Source: an uncultured Oscillospiraceae bacterium
GTDB lineage: Bacteria > Bacillota > Clostridia > Oscillospirales > Oscillospiraceae
Length of the DNA stretch: 64,000 bases
Assembly (NCBI GenBank): GCA_944385665.1
Contig: CALWYB010000002.1
Coordinates: forward strand, 1 to 64,000
Reading direction: 5' to 3'
Position numbers and translations under genes: made by a program. Positions 41,975-49,882 of the stretch are shown one piece after another; within the stretch, counting starts at the first letter, position 1, and each line of letters begins with the position of its first letter. Under the pieces are notes generated by a model. That model saw nothing but the letters and a program-made list of their open reading frames with translations. It made no database searches and was not told the origin of the DNA.

Positions 41975-43792
41975 TTATCGATTCAAAATGTCCATAAACT
42001 CCTGTCCGGTGATAGTCTCATGCTCATAGAGGTATCCGGCGATCTCATGGAGCTTGCCCTCGTGATCCTTCAGCAGGCCCAGGGCCTTCTGGTACTGCTC
42101 GTCCACCAGCTCCGTGACTTTTTTGTCGATGCGGGCCTGGGTCTCAGGGGAGCAGGCCAGGGAGGCGTCGCCGCCCAGATACTGGTTGGTCATGGTCTCA
42201 AAGGCCACAAAGCCGAACTCCTCGCTCATGCCGAAGCGGGAGATCATGGAGCGGGCCAGTTTGGTGGCCTGCTCGATGTCGTTGGAGGCTCCGGTGGTAA
42301 TGGAGTGGAAGACCAGCTCCTCGGCCGCCCGACCGCCGGTGTAGGTGGCGATCTTGTTCAGCAGCTCGTCCTTGGACATGAGGAAGTGGTCGCCGTCATC
42401 CACCTGGAGGGTGTAACCCAGAGCGCCGGAGGTGCGGGGAATAATGGTGATCTTCTGCACCGGGGCGGAGTGGTTTTGCAGGGCGGCCACCAGGGCGTGA
42501 CCCACCTCGTGGTAGGCCACGATCTTCTTCTCCTGGTCGGAGAGCACACGGCTCTTCTTCTGGTAGCCCGCAATGACCACCTCCACGCTCTCCTGCAAAT
42601 CCTCCTGGGTGGCGTACTGCCGCCCCGCCCGCACCGCCCGCAGGGCGGCCTCGTTGACGATGTTGGCCAGCTCCGCGCCGGAGGCGCCGGCGGCGGTTTT
42701 AGCGATGGGCTCAAAATCCACATCCTCCGCCAGGCGGATCTTCTTGGCGTGGACCTTCAAAATGGCAATGCGGCCCTGGAGGTCGGGCAGCTCCACGGGG
42801 ATGCGCCGGTCAAAGCGGCCGGGCCGGAGCAGAGCGGGGTCCAGGCTGTCGGGGCGGTTGGTGGCGGCCAGCACCACCACGCCCTTGGAGCCGTCAAAGC
42901 CGTCCATCTCGGTGAGCAGCTGGTTGAGGGTCTGCTCCCGCTCGTCGTTGCCCATCATCTGACCGTCACGCTTTTTGCCGATGGTATCGATCTCGTCGAT
43001 GAACACGATGCAGGGGGCCTTCTCGTTGGCCTGCTTGAAGAGGTCCCGCACTTTGGCGGCGCCCCGGCCAACAAACATCTCCACAAATTCGCTGCCTGCG
43101 ATGGAGAAGAAGGGCACGTTGGCCTCGCCGGCCACGGCCTTGGCCAGCAGGGTTTTACCGGTACCCGGAGGGCCTACCAGCAGCGCGCCCTTGGGCAGCT
43201 TGGCGCCGATGGCGGCGTACTTGCCGGGGTCGTGGAGGAAGTCCACGATTTCGCTCAGCAGCTCCTTGGCCTCGTCCTCACCGGCCACGTCGGCAAAGCG
43301 GATGCCGCTGGAAGAGGGGACATACACCTTGGCCCCCGAGCCGCCGCCCATGCCGAACATCATGCCGTCCATACCGCCCATGCTCTTCTGCATCCGTTTC
43401 CGGATAAAGTAGCCGATGAGCAGGAAGGGCACCAGAGGCAGCACCCACCCCACCAGAATGGAGGTGAGCAGGCCAGGCTGGGTGTCGATCCGGCTCAGGT
43501 CGCCGCCGTGGTCATAGACCCGCTGGACCATGTCGCTGTCGCTGTCGATGGCGGTGGTCTTATAGATGTTCTCCTCATTCTTGTCGGTGAAGGTGATCTC
43601 CTCGCCTTCGATCTGCACCTTGCCGATGTTGTCGTCCAGGGTCATGGACATGAAGGTGGAGTAACTCACTTCCTGAACCTTTTTCTCCAGTACAGAGGGG
43701 AAAAACGTCATATTCAGCACCATCAGGATCAGCATGGCGATGATATAGTAATACACAAGGGGGCGCTTGGAAGGATTTTTCACTTCCTGCAT
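41975..43792 (-). CDS. ftsH: ATP-dependent zinc metalloprotease FtsH
   Basis: 605 residues. Membrane-bound AAA+ protease for quality control. Two transmembrane helices (about 12-30 and 108-128) flank a small extracytoplasmic domain. The AAA module has Walker A GPPGTGKT, Walker [10 protein letters not shown] and the second region of homology [18 protein letters not shown]. The protease domain has HEVGH as zinc site. The cytoplasmic end lacks the long extension seen in some species. A GGATGAGG stretch lies before the ATG. It is often near tilS/hpt; here it stands alone, with repeats on both sides. Confidence 0.96.
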   Translation of the reverse strand: MQEVKNPSKRPLVYYYIIAMLILMVLNMTFFPSVLEKKVQEVSYSTFMSMTLDDNIGKVQIEGEEITFTDKNEENIYKTTAIDSDSDMVQRVYDHGGDLSRIDTQPGLLTSILVGWVLPLVPFLLIGYFIRKRMQKSMGGMDGMMFGMGGGSGAKVYVPSSSGIRFADVAGEDEAKELLSEIVDFLHDPGKYAAIGAKLPKGALLVGPPGTGKTLLAKAVAGEANVPFFSIAGSEFVEMFVGRGAAKVRDLFKQANEKAPCIVFIDEIDTIGKKRDGQMMGNDEREQTLNQLLTEMDGFDGSKGVVVLAATNRPDSLDPALLRPGRFDRRIPVELPDLQGRIAILKVHAKKIRLAEDVDFEPIAKTAAGASGAELANIVNEAALRAVRAGRQYATQEDLQESVEVVIAGYQKKSRVLSDQEKKIVAYHEVGHALVAALQNHSAPVQKITIIPRTSGALGYTLQVDDGDHFLMSKDELLNKIATYTGGRAAEELVFHSITTGASNDIEQATKLARSMISRFGMSEEFGFVAFETMTNQYLGGDASLACSPETQARIDKKVTELVDEQYQKALGLLKDHEGKLHEIAGYLYEHETITGQEFMDILNR

Positions 43793-43947
43793 ACAGTCCT
43801 CATCCTTTCTCTTTCCCCGAAGGGAATCAAATTGCCACAGTTTCCTTTATCTTAGCCCATTTCCCAGAAAAATCAAATGGGAAGTGATGAATAATTTATG
43901 ATTCTTTTATGAACGAAAACAGGGACCCACGTTCCCTGGTCATTAAA

Positions 43948-44070
43948 ATAAAAAGGTGGGAGCGACGCAGAACGTCACTCCCACAAAAAATCTCTCTTAC
44001 GGGCGCAGAAGGGAAACGAAGTTTCCCACAAAGTTCTTTTGCCTACTTTTCTTTCAAGAAAAGTAGTGGC
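43948..44070 (-). repeat. Family A repeat A7 with terminator
   Basis: On the minus strand: CTACTTTTCTT / AAGAAAAGTAG stem, GGGAAAC-TTC-GTTTCCC, CTTCTGCGCCCGTAAG, GTGGGAGTGACG/CGTCGCTCCCAC with T5. The queT reading frame ends inside the first stem. Upstream of it (43793-43947) I see only AT-rich sequence and the ftsH 5' region. Confidence 0.85.
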
Positions 44071-44572
44071 TCTTCTGGGGGATCAGCGCCCGGAAGAAGG
44101 ACACCCGGGGCAGGGCGGCCAGCAGCACGCTGCCCAGGATATAGCAGGCCAGCAGCTCGCCTACGCCCACAGTAAACGCGTTGAACGCATAGGCGGGCCA
44201 GAAGGCGGGGCCAAAGCCTCCCACCTGATACCAGGCGCACTCCGCGCCCACGATAATGGCATTGCAAATCACCGGGGGCAGGGGAGCCAGATAGCGATTG
44301 GGCATATGCTGGGTCAGAATGCAGGCAATCAGGGTAGCGGCGGTCCCGAAGATCACGTCCAGGGAGTAGGGGGAAAACAGGTTGGCAATGAAGCAGCCCA
44401 CCACCAGGCCTGGCGCGGTGGCAGGGAACAGGAAGGGCAGCACGGTGAGGGCCTCGGACAGGCGCACCTGGATGCCGGTAAAGGCGGGGATGGGCAGAAT
44501 CAGGGTAAGAACCGCGTACACCGCCGCGATGATGGCGGCCAGGGACAGGTCCCGGGTGGTAAATTTGCGCAT
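44054..44572 (-). CDS. queT: QueT-family queuosine precursor transporter
   Basis: 172 residues with five to six membrane helices. The diagnostic QueT stretch is VRLSEALTVLPFLFPATAPGLVVGCFIANLF (about residues 36-66), followed by LDVIFGTAATLIA. The protein is the probable substrate-binding membrane component of an energy-coupling-factor importer for preQ1 or preQ0. GGAGG lies 8 bases before ATG 44572. The last four residues, HYFS, and the TGA are encoded inside the first stem of repeat A7, so that element has probably replaced the original end. The 5' leader has alternative hairpins and may be a preQ1-type switch. Confidence 0.88.
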   Translation of the reverse strand: MRKFTTRDLSLAAIIAAVYAVLTLILPIPAFTGIQVRLSEALTVLPFLFPATAPGLVVGCFIANLFSPYSLDVIFGTAATLIACILTQHMPNRYLAPLPPVICNAIIVGAECAWYQVGGFGPAFWPAYAFNAFTVGVGELLACYILGSVLLAALPRVSFFRALIPQKSHYFS

Positions 44573-44599
44573 AAAAAAACCTCCATTTTCTTATTTAGA

Positions 44600-44675
44600 G
44601 AACGGCGGGGCATGGCCCCCCGAACGAACTTGGGTCTCCCCAAGCTTGGACGAGTGTGGATCAAAACTCGTCGCC
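44600..44675 (-). promoter_or_regulatory. Structured queT leader, candidate riboswitch
   Basis: Minus-strand transcript: stem GACGAG/CTCGTC with a 12-base loop (44649-44654 with 44667-44672), then two mutually exclusive hairpins, CCAAGCTTGG (44640-44649) or CTTGGG-GAGA-CCCAAG (44629-44644), then CGGGG...CCCCG (44606-44622). queT genes are often controlled by preQ1 riboswitches, but I could not match this to class I, II or III. Confidence 0.4.
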
Positions 44676-44744
44676 GGTATCATATCACACCCGCCGCCCT
44701 TTGTCCACCCGTCCCCTTTTTCTCCCCAGCCATTACAAAAACAC

Positions 44745-44773
44745 ATGCAAAACCAGTTGGGATGTTGTATAAT
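44745..44773 (+). promoter_or_regulatory. Promoter of the Cmk-like gene
   Basis: ATGCAA (44745-44750, weak -35), 17-base spacer, TATAAT (44768-44773), 50 bases before the start codon. Confidence 0.6.
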
Positions 44774-44823
44774 ATAGGCAAATCGTTGGCGGTCTCCCGC
44801 CCGGCGAAGGAGGTTAATCGGTT

Positions 44824-45444
44824 ATGAAGAAAAGCATCATCACCGTCAGTCGGGAGTTTGGCAGCGGCGGACGCACCATCGGCAAGACGGTGGCCCAGCG
44901 CCTTGGCATCCCCTACTACGACAAGGAACTGGTCAAGCAGGTGGCTCTGGAGAGCGGCTTTGACCCCAAATACATTGAGGAGCAGGGGGAGTTTGCCCCC
45001 GGCAAGACCCACTTTGCCTTCTCCTTTTTGGGCCGGGGCGTCCCCGGCGTCATGGGCGGCATGACCGCCGCCGACTTCTTGTGGACCATCCAGCACAACG
45101 TCATCCTGGACCTGGCGGACAAGGGCCCCTGCGTCATTGTGGGCCGGTGCGCCGACTACATCCTGAAGGACCGCACCGACTGTCTCCACACCTTCATCCA
45201 CGCCAGCATGGACTTCCGGGCCAAGCGCATCGTGCGGCTGTACGGCGAGTCGGAGGTGGCCCCGGAGAAGCGCCTCCAGGACAAGGACACCCGCCGCCGG
45301 GTGAACTACAAGCACTACACCGACCGGGAGTGGGGCATGTCCCAGAACTACCACGTCACTCTGGACTCCAGTGTACTGGGGCTGGACAAGTGCGTGGACA
45401 TCATTTTGGACCTGGCCGAGAACTGCCCGGACACCACAGAATAA
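44824..45444 (+). CDS. Cytidylate kinase-like family protein
   Basis: 206 residues. P-loop kinase related to cytidylate kinase: SREFGSGGRTIGKTVAQRLG is the divergent nucleotide loop, YYDKELV follows, then VIVGRCADYIL and the lid region HYTDREWG. This stand-alone family, common in gut Firmicutes, is distinct from the essential Cmk; the true substrate is unknown. GAAGGAGG lies 10 bases before ATG 44824. It is a single-gene unit with its own promoter and a terminator shared with the convergent activase gene. Confidence 0.87.
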   Translation: MKKSIITVSREFGSGGRTIGKTVAQRLGIPYYDKELVKQVALESGFDPKYIEEQGEFAPGKTHFAFSFLGRGVPGVMGGMTAADFLWTIQHNVILDLADKGPCVIVGRCADYILKDRTDCLHTFIHASMDFRAKRIVRLYGESEVAPEKRLQDKDTRRRVNYKHYTDREWGMSQNYHVTLDSSVLGLDKCVDIILDLAENCPDTTE

Positions 45445-45455
45445 GCCGAATCAAA

Positions 45456-45494
45456 AACAGGCGGTGATTTTCCTTTGGAAAATCACCGCCTGTT
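45456..45494. terminator. Bidirectional terminator
   Basis: 18-bp stem AACAGGCGGTGATTTTCC paired with its complement (45456-45473 with 45477-45494), TTT loop, between two convergent genes. Confidence 0.88.
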
Positions 45495-45495
45495 C

Positions 45496-46191
45496 TTATA
45501 CTTCCACGCCCCGCAGCTCCACTTGGGACACCCAGGGCCGCACCAGATCGGCAAAAGTTTGCAGGGTCTCCCGGTCCCAGGGGTGCAGCCCCTCCTGGAT
45601 CACTGTGTCCCGATCCACAAAGGACTGCAAAAAGTATCGCTTCGCCCCCGCCAGCCAGGGCCCGATGGCCCGAAAACTGTCTTCGTCGTGAAACTCCCGC
45701 ACCACCGTGGTGCGAAACTCATAGTCCACCGTCCCCTCCAGCAGGAAGGCCACGCTCTCCCGGATGGGGCCCAAATCCAGCTGGGGCACCCCCACCGTCT
45801 CCGGGTAGCGCGCCGGGCTGTTTTTCACGTCCATGGCCACGTAGTCCACCAGCTTCCGCTCCGCCAGCGCCCGCAGAGCCGCCGGGTGGCTGCCGTTGGT
45901 GTCCAGCTTCACCGGGTAGCCCAAGGCTTTCACGGCCTCCAGCAGCTGAGGCAAGTCAGGCCGCAGCAGAGGCTCCCCGCCGGTGATGCACACCCCGTCC
46001 AGCAGGCCCTGGCGTTTGCGCAGAAAGGCCAGCAGCTCCTCCTGGTCCATCTCCGCCGGGGCGGGGGAGAGGACCAGCTCCCCGTTGTGGCAGAAGGGAC
46101 AGCGAAAGTCACACCCTCCCAGAAACACCGTACAGGCCACCTTGCCGGGGTAATCCAGCAGAGTCATTTTTTGCAGGCCCTGGATGTCCAT
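45496..46191 (-). CDS. Anaerobic ribonucleotide reductase activating protein-type radical SAM enzyme
   Basis: 231 residues. The radical SAM cluster motif is C27-x3-C31-x2-C34 in GGCDFRCPFCHN, followed by ITGGEPLL (SAM-binding GGE) and the LDTNGSHP strand. The N-terminus IQGLQKMTLLDYPGKVACTVF matches the NrdG2-type family annotated as activator of the anaerobic ribonucleotide reductase, which makes the glycyl radical on NrdD. No nrdD gene is next to it. AAGGAGGGG upstream selects ATG 46191. Pyruvate formate-lyase activase is an alternative. Confidence 0.87.
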   Translation of the reverse strand: MDIQGLQKMTLLDYPGKVACTVFLGGCDFRCPFCHNGELVLSPAPAEMDQEELLAFLRKRQGLLDGVCITGGEPLLRPDLPQLLEAVKALGYPVKLDTNGSHPAALRALAERKLVDYVAMDVKNSPARYPETVGVPQLDLGPIRESVAFLLEGTVDYEFRTTVVREFHDEDSFRAIGPWLAGAKRYFLQSFVDRDTVIQEGLHPWDRETLQTFADLVRPWVSQVELRGVEV

Positions 46192-46287
46192 GGCCGTCCC
46201 CTCCTTGTAACTCATGATTTTTCTATTTTACCACCCAAAGCCCCGGCGGGAAAGGGAAAAATCTACATTCTGAGGGGAAATTCCCCG

Positions 46288-46316
46288 TTGTACCGGCGGG
46301 GAGAACATGATACAAT
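46288..46316 (+). promoter_or_regulatory. lspA promoter
   Basis: TTGTAC (46288-46293), 17-base spacer, TACAAT (46311-46316), 47 bases before the start codon. Confidence 0.75.
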
Positions 46317-46362
46317 AAAATCCATCTCAGTTGTATTATGTCGCCTTCAAAGGAGTTTTGAT

Positions 46363-46839
46363 ATGCCGTACGCTCTGCTTGTGGCCGCTCTGGTGGCCCT
46401 GGACCAGCTGGTGAAGCACCTGGTGGTCCAAAACATCCCTCTGGGGCACCATGTGCCCTTCCTGCCCCACATTCTGGACCTGACCTACGTACAGAACACC
46501 GGAGCCGCCTTCTCCCTGTTTGCCCAGCACACCTGGATTTTGACCCTCATCTCCCTGGTGATGTCGGTGGTGCTGCTGCTGGCTCTGGTGAAAAAGTTCT
46601 TCCGCCACCCCCTGGGCCGGGTGTGTCTGGCCATGCTGCTGGCCGGCGCCCTGGGCAACCTCATTGACCGGGCTCTCCAGGGGTATGTGGTGGATATGTT
46701 CAACGTGCTGTTTATGCACTTCGCCGTGTTCAACGTGGCCGACATCTGCGTGGTGGTGGGAGGCATCGGGGCCGCCCTCTACTACCTGCTGCTGTGGGAC
46801 AAGCTGGAGGGGCCCAAGTCCCGGGAGAGCGCCCGGTGA
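46363..46839 (+). CDS. lspA: Lipoprotein signal peptidase
   Basis: 158 residues, four membrane helices. Aspartyl protease that removes prolipoprotein signal peptides. The two catalytic aspartates are in GNLIDR (about residue 102) and FNVADI (about residue 125), and TGAAFSLF is the usual third conserved block. AAAGGAG lies 6 bases before ATG 46363; the long frame from 45475 is antisense to the activase gene and is rejected. The stop TGA overlaps the GTG start of the pseudouridine synthase (GTGA), implying coupled translation. Two lipoprotein genes in this window (18821 and 57306) are plausible substrates. Confidence 0.95.
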   Translation: MPYALLVAALVALDQLVKHLVVQNIPLGHHVPFLPHILDLTYVQNTGAAFSLFAQHTWILTLISLVMSVVLLLALVKKFFRHPLGRVCLAMLLAGALGNLIDRALQGYVVDMFNVLFMHFAVFNVADICVVVGGIGAALYYLLLWDKLEGPKSRESAR

Positions 46840-47765
46840 CCCCCCTCATTCTCACCGCCCAGGAGGGGGGCGAGCGGCTGGACGCCTTTGTGGCCCGGGA
46901 GGCGGAGGACCTGACCCGCTCCGCCGCCCAGCGCCTGCTGGAGCAGGGATTGGTCACCAGCGGGGGAAAGCCCCTGAAAAAGAACGCCAAAACCACCCCG
47001 GGCATGGTGGTGGAGGTCCTCCTGCCCGACCCCCAGCCGGTGGAGATCGTCCCCCAGAACATCCCTCTGGATGTGGTGTATGAGGACGACGACGTGATCG
47101 TGGTGAACAAGCCGGTGGGGATGGTGGTCCATCCCGCTCCCGGACACCCCGACGGCACCCTGGTCAACGCCCTGCTGTACCACTGCGGCAACTCCCTGTC
47201 CGGTATCAACGGGGAGCTGCGCCCCGGCATCGTCCACCGCATCGACCGGGACACCTCGGGCCTTATCATCGCGGCGAAAAATGACCGGGCTCACCTGGCT
47301 CTGGCCGCCCAGCTCCAGGACCACACTCTGGCCCGGGTCTATGAGGCGGTGGCGGTGGGCGGCTTCAAGGAGGACAGCGGCACGGTAAACGCCCCCATCG
47401 GCCGCCATCCGGTGGACCGGAAGAAGATGGCGGTGACCTCCAACGGCCGGCCGGCAGTGACCCACTGGAAGGTGCTGGGGCGCTATCCCGGCTGCACCCA
47501 CCTGGAGTGCCGCCTGGAGACCGGCCGCACCCATCAGATCCGGGTCCACATGGCCTATCTGGGACATCCCCTGCTGGGGGACACGGTGTACGGCGCGAAA
47601 AAGCCGGTGCCCGGCCTGGCGGGCCAGTGCCTCCATGCCCGGCGCATCCGCTTCATCCACCCCACCACCGGGCAGCCGGTGGAGCTGGAGTGCCCCCTGC
47701 CTGAGTGGTTTGTTAATCTGCCCGTTTTTCGTCAGAATCAGAACGAAAAACACCCCGGAACCTAG
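46836..47765 (+). CDS. RluA-family pseudouridine synthase (RluD-like)
   Basis: 309 residues. The S4 domain lies at the N-terminus (ERLDAFVAREAEDLTRSAAQRLLEQGLV), followed by the catalytic domain with the aspartate in GIVHRIDRDTSGL (about residue 137), then TGRTHQIRVHMAYLGHPLLGD. It modifies uridines in 23S rRNA; RluD-type is likely because of the S4 domain and the neighbouring lspA, as in Bacillus. Start GTG 46836, overlapping the lspA stop, with GGGAG upstream. The stop codon TAG forms the loop of its own terminator. Confidence 0.92.
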   Translation: MTPLILTAQEGGERLDAFVAREAEDLTRSAAQRLLEQGLVTSGGKPLKKNAKTTPGMVVEVLLPDPQPVEIVPQNIPLDVVYEDDDVIVVNKPVGMVVHPAPGHPDGTLVNALLYHCGNSLSGINGELRPGIVHRIDRDTSGLIIAAKNDRAHLALAAQLQDHTLARVYEAVAVGGFKEDSGTVNAPIGRHPVDRKKMAVTSNGRPAVTHWKVLGRYPGCTHLECRLETGRTHQIRVHMAYLGHPLLGDTVYGAKKPVPGLAGQCLHARRIRFIHPTTGQPVELECPLPEWFVNLPVFRQNQNEKHPGT

Positions 47766-47782
47766 GGTTCCGGGGTGTTTTT
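47746..47782. terminator. Bidirectional terminator with stop codon in its loop
   Basis: 17-bp stem AAAAACACCCCGGAACC paired with GGTTCCGGGGTGTTTTT (47746-47762 with 47766-47782); the TAG loop (47763-47765) is the stop of the pseudouridine synthase gene. It also lies 12 bases past the divIVA stop. Confidence 0.9.
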
Positions 47783-47793
47783 ATGTATCAGAT

Positions 47794-48525
47794 TTACTTG
47801 ATCTCGTAGTCCCGGCCGAACTGGAGCTCCCCGAAGTCGATGCGGGTGGTCTGGTCCATGTCCTCGTTCACCGGGGGCTTCTGGTCCTTCTGGGCGGGGA
47901 ATTCGGCGGTGTCGGACAGGTCCTTGTCCTGCCCCTGACGGCTGCGCTCATTCTCCTCCTTGGCCTCGGCCATGGCCTTGGCCACCAGACGCTGGACGCT
48001 GTCGTCAATGTCGGAGACCGTCTGGTCCACCGGGTCGGGCGTCTCGGCGGCCTGCTGGGGCTGGTCCTGGTGGGGCGTGAGCTGGTCCAGCTGGTCCAGA
48101 TAGGCCTGGGCCTGCTCATGCAGGGCCTTCACCTTCTGCACGTACTCGGCGGTGGCCTGCTGGGCGCTGGTGAGCCGGAACTGCTCCGCCTCCACCTCTT
48201 TGCGCACGGCCTCCACCTGCTTTTCCGCCTCGCCCTTGGCCTCCTGGAGCATCTGGTCCCGCTGGTCCTGAGCCTCCTTGACCATCTCATCTGCCATCCG
48301 CTGGGCGGTCATCAGCGCCTTTCGCATGGCGTCCTCGGTGGAGCGGTATTCCTCTACCTTCTCCACCAGCACCTTCATTTTGCTCTTGAGTACCGCATTC
48401 TCGCTGTACAGGGTACTATAATCCTCGGTGAGCACGTCCAGAAACTCGTCCACCTGGGCCATATTGTACCCGCCGAAGGACGCCTTGGGAAAGGCGCGCT
48501 CAGAAACCTCCTGCGGAGTCAGCAT
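47794..48525 (-). CDS. divIVA: DivIVA domain protein
   Basis: 243 residues. The membrane-binding N-terminal module is MLTPQEVSERAFPKASFGGYNMAQVDEFLDVL, followed by coiled coils (about 40-150) and an acidic, Gln/Pro-rich tail. DivIVA marks curved membranes at poles and septa and organises division or sporulation partners. The gene lies after sepF and yggS on the minus strand, the usual division-cluster order, though the ylmG and ylmH homologues are missing. GGGGGA lies 6 bases before the ATG. The bidirectional terminator follows. Confidence 0.92.
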   Translation of the reverse strand: MLTPQEVSERAFPKASFGGYNMAQVDEFLDVLTEDYSTLYSENAVLKSKMKVLVEKVEEYRSTEDAMRKALMTAQRMADEMVKEAQDQRDQMLQEAKGEAEKQVEAVRKEVEAEQFRLTSAQQATAEYVQKVKALHEQAQAYLDQLDQLTPHQDQPQQAAETPDPVDQTVSDIDDSVQRLVAKAMAEAKEENERSRQGQDKDLSDTAEFPAQKDQKPPVNEDMDQTTRIDFGELQFGRDYEIK

Positions 48526-48582
48526 AGTAATCCCCCCAAAATTTGTTCTCTGTTTGCCCGAACCCGGGCGCAGCAGGGCTGT

Positions 48583-49065
48583 TTAGAAGTACAGCCCGTT
48601 GTTTTCTAACTCGTCGATGAGATCGCCCAGAATGTCCACGTTGTAGGGCGTAATGATGTACGTACTGATGGCCACCTTCTTGATCTTGCCCTCGTTGGCA
48701 TAGGCCACGCCGGACAAAAAGTCCAGCAGACGGCGGGCGATCTCCTTGTTGGTGGACTCCAGGTTCAGCACCACCGTGCGCTTCTCCCGCAGGTGGTCGG
48801 CGATCTCGCTGGCGTTCTCAAACCGCTCGGGCTTCACCAGCACCACCTGGAGCTGCGTGGCCGCCCGGATATTCACCACCTTGTTGCTGCGGCGGGCCTC
48901 CAGCTCGTCCACAGGGGCATAATTCTGCTCATTGCGGTCATTGCGGGGCGTGCGCTCCCGGCGCTCCACGGGACGGGGAGACGCATCAAAATCTTCGTCA
49001 AACTCGTCCTCTTCCTCATCCTCATAGGGGTGGGCCAGGCGCTTGAACTCGTCTAAAAATCCCAT
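48583..49065 (-). CDS. sepF: Cell division protein SepF
   Basis: 160 residues. MGFLDEFKRLAHP is the membrane-binding amphipathic helix. An acidic and arginine-rich linker and the conserved globular domain follow (about 75-155): VVLVKPERFENASEIADHLREKRTVVLNLE, then RRLLDFLSGVAYANEGKIKKVA. SepF anchors FtsZ to the membrane. AGAGGG precedes ATG 49065; the frame to 49188 overlaps yggS antisense and is rejected. It is between yggS and divIVA. Confidence 0.93.
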   Translation of the reverse strand: MGFLDEFKRLAHPYEDEEEDEFDEDFDASPRPVERRERTPRNDRNEQNYAPVDELEARRSNKVVNIRAATQLQVVLVKPERFENASEIADHLREKRTVVLNLESTNKEIARRLLDFLSGVAYANEGKIKKVAISTYIITPYNVDILGDLIDELENNGLYF

Positions 49066-49102
49066 GGTAGTAACCCTCTTTTCTCTGGTTTCAATCTCTA
49101 TA

Positions 49103-49810
49103 TCATTGCTTCCCCATGGGGGGCCGAGGCCCAAACAGGGCCGTGCCCACACGCACCATGGTGGCGCCCTGGGCGATGGCGTCCTCATAATCGCCGCTCA
49201 TCCCCATGGACAGGCAATCCATATCATCTTGATTATGGGCCATTTTTTCCTTTATGTCAACAAAAAGCTGCTTCATGCGGGAAAAATATGGGATGTTGTC
49301 TCCGGGGTGCTGGGAGATGGGGGGGATGGCCATCAGGCCCCGGAGACGCACGTGCTCCAAGGACTCTGCCAGCTGGGCCAGCGCCCGGGCCTCGTCGGGA
49401 GTACAGCCCCCCTTGCTCTCCTCTCCGGCAACATTTACCTCCAGCAGCACGTCCTGCACCAGGCCCAGCTTCTCCGCCTGCCGGTCAATGGCCCGCAGCA
49501 GATGCTCCGAGTCCACCGAGTGGATGAGGGCCACCTTGCCCACCACCTTGTTCACCTTGTTGGTCTGGAGGTGGCCGATGAAGTGGACCTGGGCCCCCTC
49601 ATAGGCATTGGCCGCCAGATGGGCGGTGAGCTCCTGGACCCGGTTCTCCCCGCACACGGTGATGCCCGCGGCGATCGCCTCACGGATGGTGTCGTCGGTC
49701 TGTACCTTGGTGGCAGCGCACAGGGTGATCTCACTGGGATCCCGCCCGGCAGCGATTGCCGCCGCCGCGATCTTTTCCCGCACTGCGTTCACATGTTCCC
49801 GAATGGACAT
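49103..49810 (-). CDS. yggS: YggS family pyridoxal phosphate homeostasis protein
   Basis: 235 residues. Single-domain PLP-binding TIM barrel similar to the N-terminal domain of alanine racemase. The PLP lysine is in CAATKVQ (about residue 35), followed by GENRVQEL, HFIGHLQTNKV, and the C-terminal CLSMGMSGDYEDAIAQGATMVRVGTALFG phosphate-binding region. It balances free PLP and amino-acid pools, and is conserved next to sepF. GAAGGAA precedes the ATG. Unlike the racemase-like gene at the end of the window, its lysine is intact. Confidence 0.94.
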   Translation of the reverse strand: MSIREHVNAVREKIAAAAIAAGRDPSEITLCAATKVQTDDTIREAIAAGITVCGENRVQELTAHLAANAYEGAQVHFIGHLQTNKVNKVVGKVALIHSVDSEHLLRAIDRQAEKLGLVQDVLLEVNVAGEESKGGCTPDEARALAQLAESLEHVRLRGLMAIPPISQHPGDNIPYFSRMKQLFVDIKEKMAHNQDDMDCLSMGMSGDYEDAIAQGATMVRVGTALFGPRPPMGKQ

Positions 49811-49882
49811 ATTGATTTCCTTCTTTCTCTGTCGTCCTGCCGCCCCGGTGGGACGGACAAAGGGTAATTTTGGCTGATTCCA

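Noticed and set aside
45475..46362. N-terminal extension of lspA (open frame from 45475)
   Set aside because: The extension is antisense to the radical SAM gene and contains the lspA promoter; the ribosome site is at 46350-46356.
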